Shown: positions 7,513 to 15,016 of the stretch, piece by piece
Numbering within the stretch: the stretch's first letter is position 1
Layout: the number at the start of each line of letters is the position of its first letter
Source of the DNA: JAHQVI01 sp964407075
GTDB taxonomy: Bacteria; Pseudomonadota; Alphaproteobacteria; Rhizobiales; Rhodomicrobiaceae
DNA length: 37,387 nucleotides
Assembly (NCBI GenBank): GCA_964407075.1
Contig: CAYOUE010000010.1
Span: 1-37,387, forward strand
Direction: 5' to 3'
Made by a program: the position numbers and the translations under genes
The notes under the pieces: model-generated
The model's input: only the letters and a program-made list of their open reading frames with translations
Database searches by the model: none
What the model was told of the DNA's origin: nothing

Positions 7513-8580
7513 TTGCAATATTTTTTCCACGAGTCGCGAAAGGCGGTATGGAGTCGCAGGCTGGCGTTTCTTGCCTTTCTTGTCTTTGCAGCGATATTCG
7601 CTGTTCACCGCGTTGGCGAAGTTCCGACCCCGCTGGCGATGAATGTGGCCGGGATTGCGATAGTGCTGTCGCTATTCTCTCTCCTTCTCGGCCTTGTGGC
7701 GATGGTGAACATCTGGAATGAGGGCTTCAGCGGGGCCGGCAAGGCGCTTTCGGGCATGATGCTGAGCGCGCTGGTTCTTGCCGGACCGATCTGGCTCGTT
7801 CCAAGCGTGCTGACGCTTCCCCGCATTTATGAAGTAACCACTGATCCTGCCGATCCTCCCGGATTCCAGAAAATAGCCGAGATACGCCGTGGCATGGGCG
7901 TCAATCCTCCAGGTTTCCAGCGCAGCGCCTACAGACTGCAATCGGAGGCCTATCCCGATCTGGCGCCTTTGCCGCTCGACCGTCCGGTTGACGCCGCTTA
8001 TGGAGCGGTGCGTGACACGGTGCAGAAACTGAACCTGAGCATCGTTTCGGAAAATCCCCCGAGCGGAGCGCAGCCGGGTTACATCGAGGCGACAGGCCGT
8101 TCGCTGATTTTCGGATTCCGCGACGACGTGGCCATCCGAGTCAGTCCGATGCCGAGCGGGAGCGCGCGCGTGGATGTGCGGGCTTCGGCGCGGCACGGCA
8201 ATCACGATATGGGCCGCAACGCTGAGCGTGTGCGCACGCTGTTTTCCGAGGTGAAGACGAGGCTGGCTGAAATCGACAAGAACGCCGCGCTTGCCGAACT
8301 GATCGCCCGGCGCGAACTGCGCGCGCAACGTGCCAAGGCGGAGAAAGAGCGCCTGCGGCTGATTGCGGAACGCGAGGAAAGTGAACGTCAGCGGCGCGAG
8401 GCCGCGCTCAGGCGGGAGAGCCAGATAGCCGGAAGCGAGAACGAATATCGCCCGGCCGCTCAGCAACAACCTGTCCAGTCTCGATCAGAAAGAGTAGATG
8501 AGCGTAGACAGAGTAGGCGGCAGCGCCAAGCAGAGAGGACTCGAGCCCATCGTAGATTCTGGGAATCATTGAATCAATAG
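7513..8580 (+). CDS. Membrane protein with DUF1499 domain
   Basis: Translation most likely starts at the TTG at 7513, because AGGGAGAGAG lies just upstream; no in-frame ATG sits near. The N-terminal third has three hydrophobic segments (about 16-36, 42-66, 75-95). A DUF1499 domain follows at about 130-255 (PDLAPLPLDRPVDAAY, GYIEATGRSLIFGFRDDVAIRV, GRNAERVRTLFSEV). The function of DUF1499 is unknown. After residue 260 the protein turns into a highly charged Arg/Glu/Gln-rich tail with coiled-coil character. The last 58 codons lie antisense to the 3' end of the hydrolase gene at 8408-9334. That extension is unusual and may reflect loss of an earlier stop codon. Confidence 0.82.
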   Translation: MQYFFHESRKAVWSRRLAFLAFLVFAAIFAVHRVGEVPTPLAMNVAGIAIVLSLFSLLLGLVAMVNIWNEGFSGAGKALSGMMLSALVLAGPIWLVPSVLTLPRIYEVTTDPADPPGFQKIAEIRRGMGVNPPGFQRSAYRLQSEAYPDLAPLPLDRPVDAAYGAVRDTVQKLNLSIVSENPPSGAQPGYIEATGRSLIFGFRDDVAIRVSPMPSGSARVDVRASARHGNHDMGRNAERVRTLFSEVKTRLAEIDKNAALAELIARRELRAQRAKAEKERLRLIAEREESERQRREAALRRESQIAGSENEYRPAAQQQPVQSRSERVDERRQSRRQRQAERTRAHRRFWESLNQ

Positions 8581-9334
8581 TGTCCGCGCCATCGCGCAGG
8601 CAGTCCAGAATCTGGGATTCCCGCCAGCGTCTGTGCATGATAAGCGCTTTGACCAACCGCCCAGCCTGATCGACACGGCCGCCATGACCGGGATAGTAAA
8701 CGGTTTCGGCGCGTGTCAGCAGATGTTCGAGCGATCGTATATAGTCGCCCATATCGCCCTCGGGTGGCGCAATGACAGACGTGTTCCACCCCATGACATG
8801 ATCGCCTGACAGCATGGTTTCGCCGTCGCCGAGCGCAAGGCAGAGATGGTCGGGCGCGTGGCCGGGCGTGTGAATAGCCTCAAGCTCCCAGTCGCCATGA
8901 TGGATCCGGTCGCCGCCACGCAGAATGCGGTCGGGCGAAAAATCCAGGTCTATGTAGCTGTGGCTCGCCGGGTTTCTTCTGATCTCCTCGCGGCTCGGAC
9001 AATCCGCGCCGAAGCCCAAAACCTCGGCTCCGGTGTCCTGCGCGAGTTTCTTCAGCCCTTCGCAATGGTCGATATGCGTATGGGTCAACACGATGTGACT
9101 GATGCGTTCGCCCTGCTTGTTCAATGCATCATAAAGCGCACGCCGGTGGCGTTCGTCGTCGGGTCCCGGATCGACAAGGGCGACTTTGCCCGTGCCGACG
9201 ATATAGCTGTTCGTGCCCTTAAAAGTCAGCGATCCCGGATTATCGGCGAGCAGGCGCCGCAGTCCAGGTGCGACCTGTTCTACGACGCCCGGCTTGAAGT
9301 CGGTTTCGCGCGAGAAGGGGAGGGGCTTTTTCAT
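8408..9334 (-). CDS. Metallo-beta-lactamase-fold hydrolase
   Basis: This 308-residue protein has the metallo-beta-lactamase fold of the glyoxalase II/LACTB2 branch. It carries GTNSYIVG near the N-terminus, the metal motif THTHIDHCEG (H-x-H-x-D-H, about residues 80-89), a second ligand region HTPGHAPDHLCL, SGDHVMGW (bridging Asp) and YPGHGG. A winged-helix-like C-terminal region (about 220-300) matches BLACT_WH proteins. The substrate is unknown; relatives hydrolyse thioesters or act on RNA. The ATG at 9334 is the only suitable start. The gene looks complete, so its 3' overlap with the convergent DUF1499 gene is more likely due to extension of that neighbour. Confidence 0.9.
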   Translation of the reverse strand: MKKPLPFSRETDFKPGVVEQVAPGLRRLLADNPGSLTFKGTNSYIVGTGKVALVDPGPDDERHRRALYDALNKQGERISHIVLTHTHIDHCEGLKKLAQDTGAEVLGFGADCPSREEIRRNPASHSYIDLDFSPDRILRGGDRIHHGDWELEAIHTPGHAPDHLCLALGDGETMLSGDHVMGWNTSVIAPPEGDMGDYIRSLEHLLTRAETVYYPGHGGRVDQAGRLVKALIMHRRWRESQILDCLRDGADTIDSMIPRIYDGLESSLLGAAAYSVYAHLLFLIETGQVVAERPGDIRSRFRLSGSPA

Positions 9335-9398
9335 CTATGCCTGATATGCCTGGTTTTTGCGGGCGAGAGTCATAAAGACGATCGAGGGTTCTTACGGA

Positions 9399-10031
9399 CT
9401 ACATCGCGTTGCGGCCGAAAGAATGAGTCGTAGCCGTGACCGGGCCGAGCAAGTTGACCATCAGAGCCTTCGCAATTTTCCTGCCGCTGTTTGTGATGCG
9501 GTGAGATCTGTCTCCCGCATAGCGGGCGGTCTCTCCAGCCGCAAGACGGAATTCCTCGTCTCCTGCGGCGACTGTGACTTCTCCTTCCAGAACTGTCAAA
9601 TTCTCGACCGATCCGGCAGGGTGCGGGTCAGATTCCAGCACGCCGCCCGGTTCGGCTTCGAAGCTGTACCATTGCACGAGTTCGACGGTCTTGATCCAGC
9701 CGATGATGCGCAGGCGGCAGAGGCCATCGTCGCTGACAAGAAGAGGCGTGCCTGAAGGGCCGAGCTTCTCGATGAGCGCGGGCGCATCGTCGCTTCTGAG
9801 GATCTCCTCGATTGGCGCATTCAGCGCGCGGGCCAGCTTGTAGATCGTGCTCAGCGTCGGGTTGGTCTCGTTCTTCTCGATCTGCGAGATGATCGATTTG
9901 GCCACACCCGATTGTTCGGACAGGTCGCCCAGGGAATATTTATAGGCGCGCCGAAGCCGATTGATCGTTTTACCGAGATTCGCGCTCATCTGCGGTGCGG
10001 TGTCTGCCGAGCCGCTCTTGTCTATTGACAT
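9399..10031 (-). CDS. HTH-XRE/cupin transcriptional regulator, probable sulfur-assimilation regulator
   Basis: A 210-residue regulator: XRE-type helix-turn-helix at about 18-75 (INRLRRAYKYSLGDLSEQSG, IISQIEKNETNPTLSTIYKLA) followed by a C-terminal cupin_2 domain at about 120-195 (VLEGEVTVAAGDEEFRLAAGE). Proteins with this layout sense small ligands; E. coli SutR, which controls sulfur-use genes, has the same design. I chose the ATG at 10031 because the protein then begins just before the HTH. The frame stays open to 10349 but that stretch is AT-rich and without protein-like composition. The gene is divergent from the sulfite-reductase operon, which suggests by inference that it controls that operon. 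Confidence 0.88.
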   Translation of the reverse strand: MSIDKSGSADTAPQMSANLGKTINRLRRAYKYSLGDLSEQSGVAKSIISQIEKNETNPTLSTIYKLARALNAPIEEILRSDDAPALIEKLGPSGTPLLVSDDGLCRLRIIGWIKTVELVQWYSFEAEPGGVLESDPHPAGSVENLTVLEGEVTVAAGDEEFRLAAGETARYAGDRSHRITNSGRKIAKALMVNLLGPVTATTHSFGRNAM

Positions 10032-10342
10032 TTTTTTTATGTGACCTCGCTTGATTAGTGTTCTATAAAAAGAACGATTTGGATTGGCGTCGTTTAAGCT
10101 TAAACAGGAAATATCAGGATTAAACTGGTTTTTTTCCTTATATCTATCGTGTTTTAGCAAAGGAACGCCATAGTGAGACAGTTTCTGAGCATAAATTACC
10201 ACCAGCGTTCGTTCTTGAAAACATAATTCGTCATACCCGACAATCGACGCGTACGTTTTCAGATCCGAACGCTGCCGTGCAACTGAACCGGAATGTATGG
10301 CGGCAGCGTCCAACATGACGGGTTTCATGTCCGGAGATGTAC
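10032..10342. promoter_or_regulatory. Divergent regulatory region between HTH-cupin regulator and sulfite-reductase operon
   Basis: This 311-base region is clearly AT-richer than its surroundings and holds no credible gene. It contains GTTCT-N6-AGAAC at 10060-10075, 28 bases upstream of the regulator start; on the minus strand a TATAGA hexamer sits inside it. A perfect 14-base palindrome lies at 10092-10105 (GTTTAAGCTTAAAC). TTAAAC half-sites at 10100 and 10120 form a direct repeat spaced 20 bases, about two helical turns. These are good candidates for operators of the adjacent regulator. The assignment is inference. Confidence 0.5.
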
Positions 10343-10702
10343 ATGGCAAAGCATTCGACGCTAAAAATCGTTACAGCCAACCACCTGCTCGAAGGCCACT
10401 CGGTTTTTCTCGGCGATAACGGCTGGACAACCGATCATCGTCTTTCCCGGGTTGCCGAGGGCGACGATCAGGCTGCTGCGCTTCAAGCGCTAGGGCACGC
10501 CGACGAGGTCTCGAACCGGGTTGTCGGCGTTTATCTTGTCGATGTTTCGATCGACGGAGACGGTCATCCTCAGCCTGTTCATTACCGGGAGAAGATGCGC
10601 GTTCGCGCACGGCCTTCCTTCTGGCCGGATCAGGCGAAGGTCCGCAGCGCTCCTGCGCAAACCTATCGCGCGCGGAACGAGGATCTTCATGTATCGGTAT
10701 GA
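10343..10702 (+). CDS. DUF2849 protein of sulfite-reductase operon
   Basis: This 119-residue protein matches the DUF2849 family (TANHLLEGHSVFLGDNGWT, HADEVSNRVVGVYLVDV, REKMRVRARPSF). It is a small protein found almost only next to assimilatory sulfite/nitrite reductase genes of alphaproteobacteria. No activity is known; a role in supplying electrons or cofactor to the reductase is a guess from context. The ATG at 10343 has CCGGAG seven bases upstream; the ATG at 10337 would lie directly against that site. The stop overlaps the start region of cysI by 14 bases, which points to translational coupling. Confidence 0.85.
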   Translation: MAKHSTLKIVTANHLLEGHSVFLGDNGWTTDHRLSRVAEGDDQAAALQALGHADEVSNRVVGVYLVDVSIDGDGHPQPVHYREKMRVRARPSFWPDQAKVRSAPAQTYRARNEDLHVSV

Positions 10703-12344
10703 CGAGTTCGATCATCAGTTCGTTCGCGAGCGGGTTGCGCAATTCCGAAGCCAGGTCGAACGCCGTCTTTCCGGTGCGCTGAACGAAGATGAATTCAGGC
10801 CGCTTCGCCTGATGAACGGCCTCTATCTCCAGCTTCACGCCTACATGCTGCGCGTGGCGATCCCTTATGGCACGCTGTCATCCCGTCAGATGCGGCGACT
10901 TGCCGATATTGCGGAGAAATACGACAAGGGCTACGGGCACTTCACCACGCGCCAGAACATACAATTCAACTGGCCCAAGCTGAAGGACGTGCCCGATATT
11001 CTCGACGCACTCGCCGATGTCGAGATGCACGCAATCCAGACTTCGGGCAATTGCATCCGCAACGTCACCGCCGACCCATATGCCGGCGTCGCTGCAGACG
11101 AGATCGCCGATCCGCGGCCTGTCTGTGAATTATTGCGGCAATGGTCCAGCAATCACCCGGAATTCTCCTTTCTGCCGCGCAAATTCAAGATCGCGGTAAC
11201 GGGTGCGCGCGCCGACAGGGCGGTCATCAAGTTTCACGACATAGGACTTCGCATCGTGCGGAACGCGGCGGGCGAGACCGGCTATGAGGTCTGGGCCGGA
11301 GGTGGTCTGGGCCGCACGCCGATGATCGGCGTCAAGGTGCGCGATTTCATCCGTGCGACCGACCTGCTGCGCTATGTCGAGGCTATCATGCGCGTCTACA
11401 ATGCCGAGGGCCGGCGCGATAACAAATACAAGGCGCGCATCAAAATCCTCGTTCACGAGAAGGGCGGGGAAGCGTTCCGTGAAGCAGTCGAGGCTGAATT
11501 CACAAAGATCACTCCGGATCCCTCAATACCCGTCGAAAAGGAACTCGACAGAATCTCGGCATATTTCGCGGCTCCTGCCTATGAAAAATCAGGCTCCAAC
11601 GGAGCAGGGCAGGAGAAGAGAGCGCCTTTTGATCCGGCATTCGCCCGCTGGATGCGGATCAATTGCCGCGAACACAGGGCGCCGGGCTATGCTATCGCCG
11701 TCATCTCGCTCAAGCCGCGGGGCGGCGCTCCGGGAGACGCAACCGCCGATCAGATGCGCCTCGTCGCCGACGCTGCCGAACGGTTCAGCCTCGATGAGAT
11801 CCGCGTTACGGCGGAGCAAAATCTGGTTCTGCCCCATGTCAAAAAGTCCGATTTGCCGGCGCTTTGGCGTATGCTGGAAAAAGCGGAGCTGGCATCTTCC
11901 AACGCCGAACTCATCACGGACGTCGTCGCCTGCCCGGGCCTCGACTACTGCGCGTTGGCAACGGCCAGATCGATCCCGATCGCGCAGGAGATCACAGAGC
12001 GCTTCGCCGATCCTGAGCTCCAGGAGAATATCGGATCGGTGCGGATTAAGATTTCAGGGTGCATCAATGCCTGTGGGCATCATCATGTCGGGGACATCGG
12101 CATTCTCGGTCTCGAAAAGACCGGCGCGGAGGCCTACCAGATCACGCTTGGCGGCGATCCGACGGACAGCGCAGCCATCGGTCAGCGTTCGGGTCCAGGT
12201 TTTCCGGCTGAAGGCGTGGTGGATGCTGTTGAGCGCCTCATCCACTTCTATCTGAGAGAGCGCTTCGATGGCGAATCATTTAAGCAAACTTACCAGCGCC
12301 TCGGCCATGACCTGATGAAGGAGGCGCTCTATGCCTCTCATTAG
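10689..12344 (+). CDS. cysI: Sulfite reductase (ferredoxin-type), hemoprotein subunit
   Basis: A 551-residue siroheme/4Fe-4S reductase with two nitrite/sulfite reductase ferredoxin-like repeats and the catalytic domains. The cluster ligands are visible as C-x5-C (VACPGLDYCAL) and C-x3-C (SGCINACGHH) in the C-terminal half. RQNIQFNW in the N-terminal half is the family substrate/siroheme region. The enzyme reduces sulfite to sulfide with six electrons in the cytosol. I infer sulfite rather than nitrite because of the DUF2849 and DUF934 neighbours, the usual partners of this alphaproteobacterial CysI. The frame is open upstream to 10521, but the ATG at 10689 starts the family N-terminus MYRYDEFD. 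It overlaps the genes on both sides. Confidence 0.92.
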   Translation: MYRYDEFDHQFVRERVAQFRSQVERRLSGALNEDEFRPLRLMNGLYLQLHAYMLRVAIPYGTLSSRQMRRLADIAEKYDKGYGHFTTRQNIQFNWPKLKDVPDILDALADVEMHAIQTSGNCIRNVTADPYAGVAADEIADPRPVCELLRQWSSNHPEFSFLPRKFKIAVTGARADRAVIKFHDIGLRIVRNAAGETGYEVWAGGGLGRTPMIGVKVRDFIRATDLLRYVEAIMRVYNAEGRRDNKYKARIKILVHEKGGEAFREAVEAEFTKITPDPSIPVEKELDRISAYFAAPAYEKSGSNGAGQEKRAPFDPAFARWMRINCREHRAPGYAIAVISLKPRGGAPGDATADQMRLVADAAERFSLDEIRVTAEQNLVLPHVKKSDLPALWRMLEKAELASSNAELITDVVACPGLDYCALATARSIPIAQEITERFADPELQENIGSVRIKISGCINACGHHHVGDIGILGLEKTGAEAYQITLGGDPTDSAAIGQRSGPGFPAEGVVDAVERLIHFYLRERFDGESFKQTYQRLGHDLMKEALYASH

Positions 12345-12843
12345 GGACGGACGATTCGTTCCCGATGACTGGGTTCGCCTCGCCGACGAGGATGCGCCGC
12401 CATCAGTTAAATCCCGGCTGCTGGTCACATGGACCTGCTATCAGCGTAACGGAGAGGAACTTGCGGCGTCGGGACACGAGATTGGCATCGGGATCGGCAA
12501 TGATGCCGATCAGGAAGCGCTTGCTTCGGCTTTCGATGTGGTAAAGCTGATAGCCGTGCCGTTTCCCAAGTCAGCGGACGGCCGAGGTTTCTCCATAGCG
12601 ACCCGGCTGCGGCGGCTCGGTTTCCAGGGCGAATTACGCGCGTCCGGTCATCTGATCGCCGATCAGTATGCGCTTGCCCGCAGTTGCGGCTTCGATACTG
12701 TGGAAATCTCCGATGGACAGGCGGAACGCCAACCCGAGCAGCACTGGATTGAAGCGGAACGCTCCATGAGCCTAGCTTATCAGCGCGGCTACGGTGAACT
12801 TCGCAATATCCTTTCCTCGCGCTGGGCCGCTCACGGGCGCTGA
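12331..12843 (+). CDS. DUF934 protein of sulfite-reductase operon
   Basis: A 170-residue DUF934 protein, recognisable from PLIRDGRFVPDDW at the N-terminus and the middle and C-terminal segments IATRLRRLGFQGELRASG and DQYALARSCGFD(T/A)VE. It overlaps the cysI 3' end by 14 bases and completes the three-gene DUF2849-cysI-DUF934 unit. Members of the family are tightly linked to assimilatory sulfite reduction, yet their biochemical role is not established. In many relatives a PAPS/APS reductase (cysH) follows directly; none does here, and the next gene is a small heat-shock protein 227 bases away. Confidence 0.88.
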   Translation: MPLIRDGRFVPDDWVRLADEDAPPSVKSRLLVTWTCYQRNGEELAASGHEIGIGIGNDADQEALASAFDVVKLIAVPFPKSADGRGFSIATRLRRLGFQGELRASGHLIADQYALARSCGFDTVEISDGQAERQPEQHWIEAERSMSLAYQRGYGELRNILSSRWAAHGR

Positions 12844-12944
12844 GGCGCTTCATTCGAGAAGGCTGGTCAGCGCAGGAAATGTATATGCAGTATGCAGCGC
12901 TTTTCGGACAGATTTCGCCTCTGAGCCGGGGGAATTATTGGTCC

Positions 12945-12974
12945 TTGAACGGTCCGCGCTTTGTCTTATATAAT
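12945..12974 (+). promoter_or_regulatory. Probable housekeeping-type promoter of hsp20
   Basis: A TTGAAC -35 hexamer (12945-12950) and a perfect TATAAT -10 hexamer (12969-12974) are separated by 18 bases, upstream of the small heat-shock gene. This resembles the primary sigma consensus. The -35 is also CTTGAA-like, as in RpoH promoters, but the -10 does not match the alphaproteobacterial RpoH form. Confidence 0.6.
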
Positions 12975-13011
12975 TTTGGATAAAGCGACAACGGGAAGAG
13001 GGGGTTGGATC

Positions 13012-13047
13012 TCGCGTAAACATGTTCCACGAATTCGCCTTACGCGA
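13012..13047 (+). promoter_or_regulatory. Hairpin in hsp20 5' leader
   Basis: Perfect 8-base inverted repeat TCGCGTAA / TTACGCGA with a 20-base loop, lying in the leader between the putative promoter and the hsp20 start. Leaders of rhizobial small heat-shock genes often carry ROSE-type RNA thermometers. A second weak hairpin around the ATGAGG ribosome site (13052-13064) could occlude it. A thermometer role is inference. Confidence 0.4.
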
Positions 13048-13070
13048 TCACGCTTTCATGAGGCTTGTGG

Positions 13071-13493
13071 ATGACGCGAGTTGGACCTGACCCGTTATTT
13101 CTGAGTATCGACGATTTCGAGCGGATGCTCGAACGCAGCAGCAGATCATCCCGAGACAGTTACCCTCCTTATAACATTGAGTGTATCAGGGATGAAAACG
13201 GCGAAGTGGCGCAACTGAGCATTGTGCTTGCCGTTGCGGGTTTTACGCGCGATCAGCTGGAAATTGTTTTGGAAAACAACGATCTGGTGATTCGTGGCGA
13301 GCAGACGCAGGATTCATCGCGGGATTACCTTTATCGTGGTATAGCCGCGAGGCGGTTTCAACGAAGTTTTGTTCTCGTCGATGGTTTGAAAGTGCAGTCC
13401 GCGCAATTAAATGACGGACTTCTGGCGATTGAACTGACACGTCCAGATACGGTGAAGCGCATCAAAAAGATCGAAATCAAGAATCGCCCATAA
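13071..13493 (+). CDS. Small heat-shock protein (Hsp20 / alpha-crystallin family)
   Basis: A 140-residue Hsp20 protein resembling the IbpA-type HspA/D proteins of rhizobia. The N-terminus has a DPLFLSIDDFERML helix. The alpha-crystallin domain spans about 33-125 with YNIECIRDENGE, LAVAGFTRDQLEI, DLVIRGEQ and YLYRGIAARRFQRSFVL. The late I-x-I/V-type tail is weak. It is an ATP-independent cytosolic holdase that binds unfolding proteins. ATG 13071 was chosen because ATGAGG lies seven bases upstream; an in-frame TTG at 13065 sits too close to that site. The promoter and structured leader upstream suggest heat control. A DUF1150 gene follows, a pairing conserved in Hyphomicrobiales. Confidence 0.92.
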   Translation: MTRVGPDPLFLSIDDFERMLERSSRSSRDSYPPYNIECIRDENGEVAQLSIVLAVAGFTRDQLEIVLENNDLVIRGEQTQDSSRDYLYRGIAARRFQRSFVLVDGLKVQSAQLNDGLLAIELTRPDTVKRIKKIEIKNRP

Positions 13494-13561
13494 ACAGCAA
13501 GGGAGGAGCCGGGGCGGTATCAGAAGCGTCTGTGTGTTTTGCAATGAGAGGAGATCTGATC

Positions 13562-13831
13562 ATGACTTTGGACGTACCTACAAACACCGCTCCTCACGCC
13601 ATGTCCGAAAACGAGTTCGCTGCTCTCGGCGATGGTCAAATCGCATATATCAAGACCCTTAACCCAGAAGAAGCCCAGGAGATGTATCCGCAGCTCGAAG
13701 GCTTGCCGGAAGGGATCACGATCTTTGCGGTCCATAGCGCCGATGGGACTCCGCTTGCGCTGACTGACACGCATTTCGCTGCCGTCGAAAACGCCAAGGA
13801 ACAGAATCTGGAGCCGGTGAGCGTTCACTGA
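13562..13831 (+). CDS. DUF1150 family protein
   Basis: An 89-residue acidic protein of the DUF1150 family, with ENEFAALGDGQIAYIK near the N-terminus and EGLPEGITIFAVHSADGTPLALTD in the middle. It has no known activity. In alphaproteobacteria it regularly follows an hsp20 gene, as here (68 bases downstream), so it is probably part of the same stress response. The ATG at 13562 has GAGGAG upstream; the frame continues to 13532 but with no better start. A strong hairpin follows directly. Confidence 0.88.
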   Translation: MTLDVPTNTAPHAMSENEFAALGDGQIAYIKTLNPEEAQEMYPQLEGLPEGITIFAVHSADGTPLALTDTHFAAVENAKEQNLEPVSVH

Positions 13832-13837
13832 TATCAA

Positions 13838-13862
13838 GGGGCGTCCCAGGATGAGGACGCCC
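13838..13862. terminator. Hairpin terminator between DUF1150 and convergent cupin gene
   Basis: A perfect 8-base stem GGGCGTCC / GGACGCCC (13839-13846 and 13855-13862) with an 8-base loop lies seven bases after the DUF1150 stop and just beyond the cupin gene's stop on the other strand. There is no strong T tract, so a bidirectional, perhaps Rho-assisted, terminator is the best reading. Confidence 0.6.
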
Positions 13863-13890
13863 TACTTGCAAGATTGCGGCTGTTCGTCGT

Positions 13891-14346
13891 TTACTTCAGG
13901 CCGGAAGGCTTTGAGATATAAACGAGAGGCTCACCATTTGACGAAGCTGTTCTCGCCATCACGGAAATCTGTCCTGTGTCAGGATATTCAACGACTTCAG
14001 GCGAGGTAAGATTACTTACGATGAGATGCCGGGTGGGCGAGGATGTCCGGTTGATTGTCTGGTGAACTCCGGCCGCTCCGCATGGAAAAAGAACGATTTC
14101 CCCTTCGCGCAGATCATATTCTCCTTCGGTAGTCCGCAACGTCACAGTTCCCTTGAGAATAACGATCATTTCCTCATGACCATGATGGAAATGATATAAT
14201 CCGCCAGTCGCTCCAGGAGGAAGCTCGTACACAGTTGCGCCGATTTTTTCGCCGCCAGCTATGCGCCTCGTCCGAGCGCCTCCTTCCCAAGGTTCGGAAC
14301 CGTCTGATTCCCATTCGTTTCGCCAGACCGAGTCGCGCTGGATCAT
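13891..14346 (-). CDS. Cupin domain protein
   Basis: A 151-residue single-domain cupin. The core runs about 38-105, with LPPGATGGLYHFHHGHEEMI carrying the G(X)5HXH(X)3,4E metal motif (H-F-H-x-x-H-E-E) and the second motif GEIVLFPCGAAGVH. Such proteins bind a metal and act as isomerases, dioxygenases or sugar-binding proteins; no substrate is predictable. The frame is open to 14400, but the ATG at 14346 (MIQRDSVWRNEW) has an AGAAG-type site upstream and a more natural N-terminus. It converges on DUF1150. A 14-base palindrome lies about 70 bases upstream of the start. Confidence 0.85.
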   Translation of the reverse strand: MIQRDSVWRNEWESDGSEPWEGGARTRRIAGGEKIGATVYELPPGATGGLYHFHHGHEEMIVILKGTVTLRTTEGEYDLREGEIVLFPCGAAGVHQTINRTSSPTRHLIVSNLTSPEVVEYPDTGQISVMARTASSNGEPLVYISKPSGLK

Positions 14347-14481
14347 GATTCGCTTCTTCGGGATAAGATGCCGCCAGGAAAAAGGCGGAAAGCCTCTCAT
14401 TATTCGTATTGTCGCAATTTATTGCGCTCAACCGATGTCCATCCCCGCCTGCGCGAGGACAGGCTTTGATCGGAAATTGCT

Positions 14482-14958
14482 CTAAGCTGCGTGAGAAGCC
14501 GCCGGTTCCGTCAGAACCGCATAAAGCGTTTCCCTCTCTCGGGAAGAGCGCAATTTCTCGACGGCTGCCGGTTCCCGCATCAGACGGGAGATTCGCGCGA
14601 GCGCCTTGAGGTGATCCGCCCCGGCGTTTTCGGGTGCCAGAAGCAGAAAGACCAGGTCGACAGGCTCTTCGTCGATTGCTTCGAAATCGATCGGCTCTTC
14701 AAGCCGTGCGAACAGGCCGATGATGTGACTGAGCGCGTTGATCTTGCCATGCGGGATAGCGATGCCGTTGCCGACGCCGGTCGAACCCAGCCGCTCCCGT
14801 TGCAGCAACGTATTGAAGATCTCGTGATCGTCTATTCCCGTCAGCTTGGATGCGCGAATCGCAAGCTCCTGAAGGGCCTGTTTCTTGTTGGAGGCCTTCA
14901 ATGATGGAATAACGCCGTAAGGCGTAATGAGATCGCTTAGATCCATATTTTTTTCCAT
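14482..14958 (-). CDS. ptsN: Nitrogen-regulatory PTS IIA component (EIIA-Ntr)
   Basis: A 158-residue PTS EIIA type-2 domain protein. The phosphorylated histidine is H70 in GNGIAIPHGK, preceded by LLQRERLGSTGVG, both diagnostic of PtsN. It accepts phosphate from the EI-Ntr/NPr chain rather than moving sugars, and in other bacteria modulates potassium transport, nitrogen and cell-envelope responses. It lies downstream of hpf and rpoN on the same strand, the classic rpoN cluster. Starts at 14958 or 14946 are both possible; AGGAG lies three bases upstream of the first, which is close but usable. Confidence 0.94.
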   Translation of the reverse strand: MEKNMDLSDLITPYGVIPSLKASNKKQALQELAIRASKLTGIDDHEIFNTLLQRERLGSTGVGNGIAIPHGKINALSHIIGLFARLEEPIDFEAIDEEPVDLVFLLLAPENAGADHLKALARISRLMREPAAVEKLRSSRERETLYAVLTEPAASHAA

Positions 14959-15016
14959 ACGCTCCTATGGCCGATTGGCGAACCTTTCCGGTTATGCGCC
15001 AATAGGCTTATTGCGC

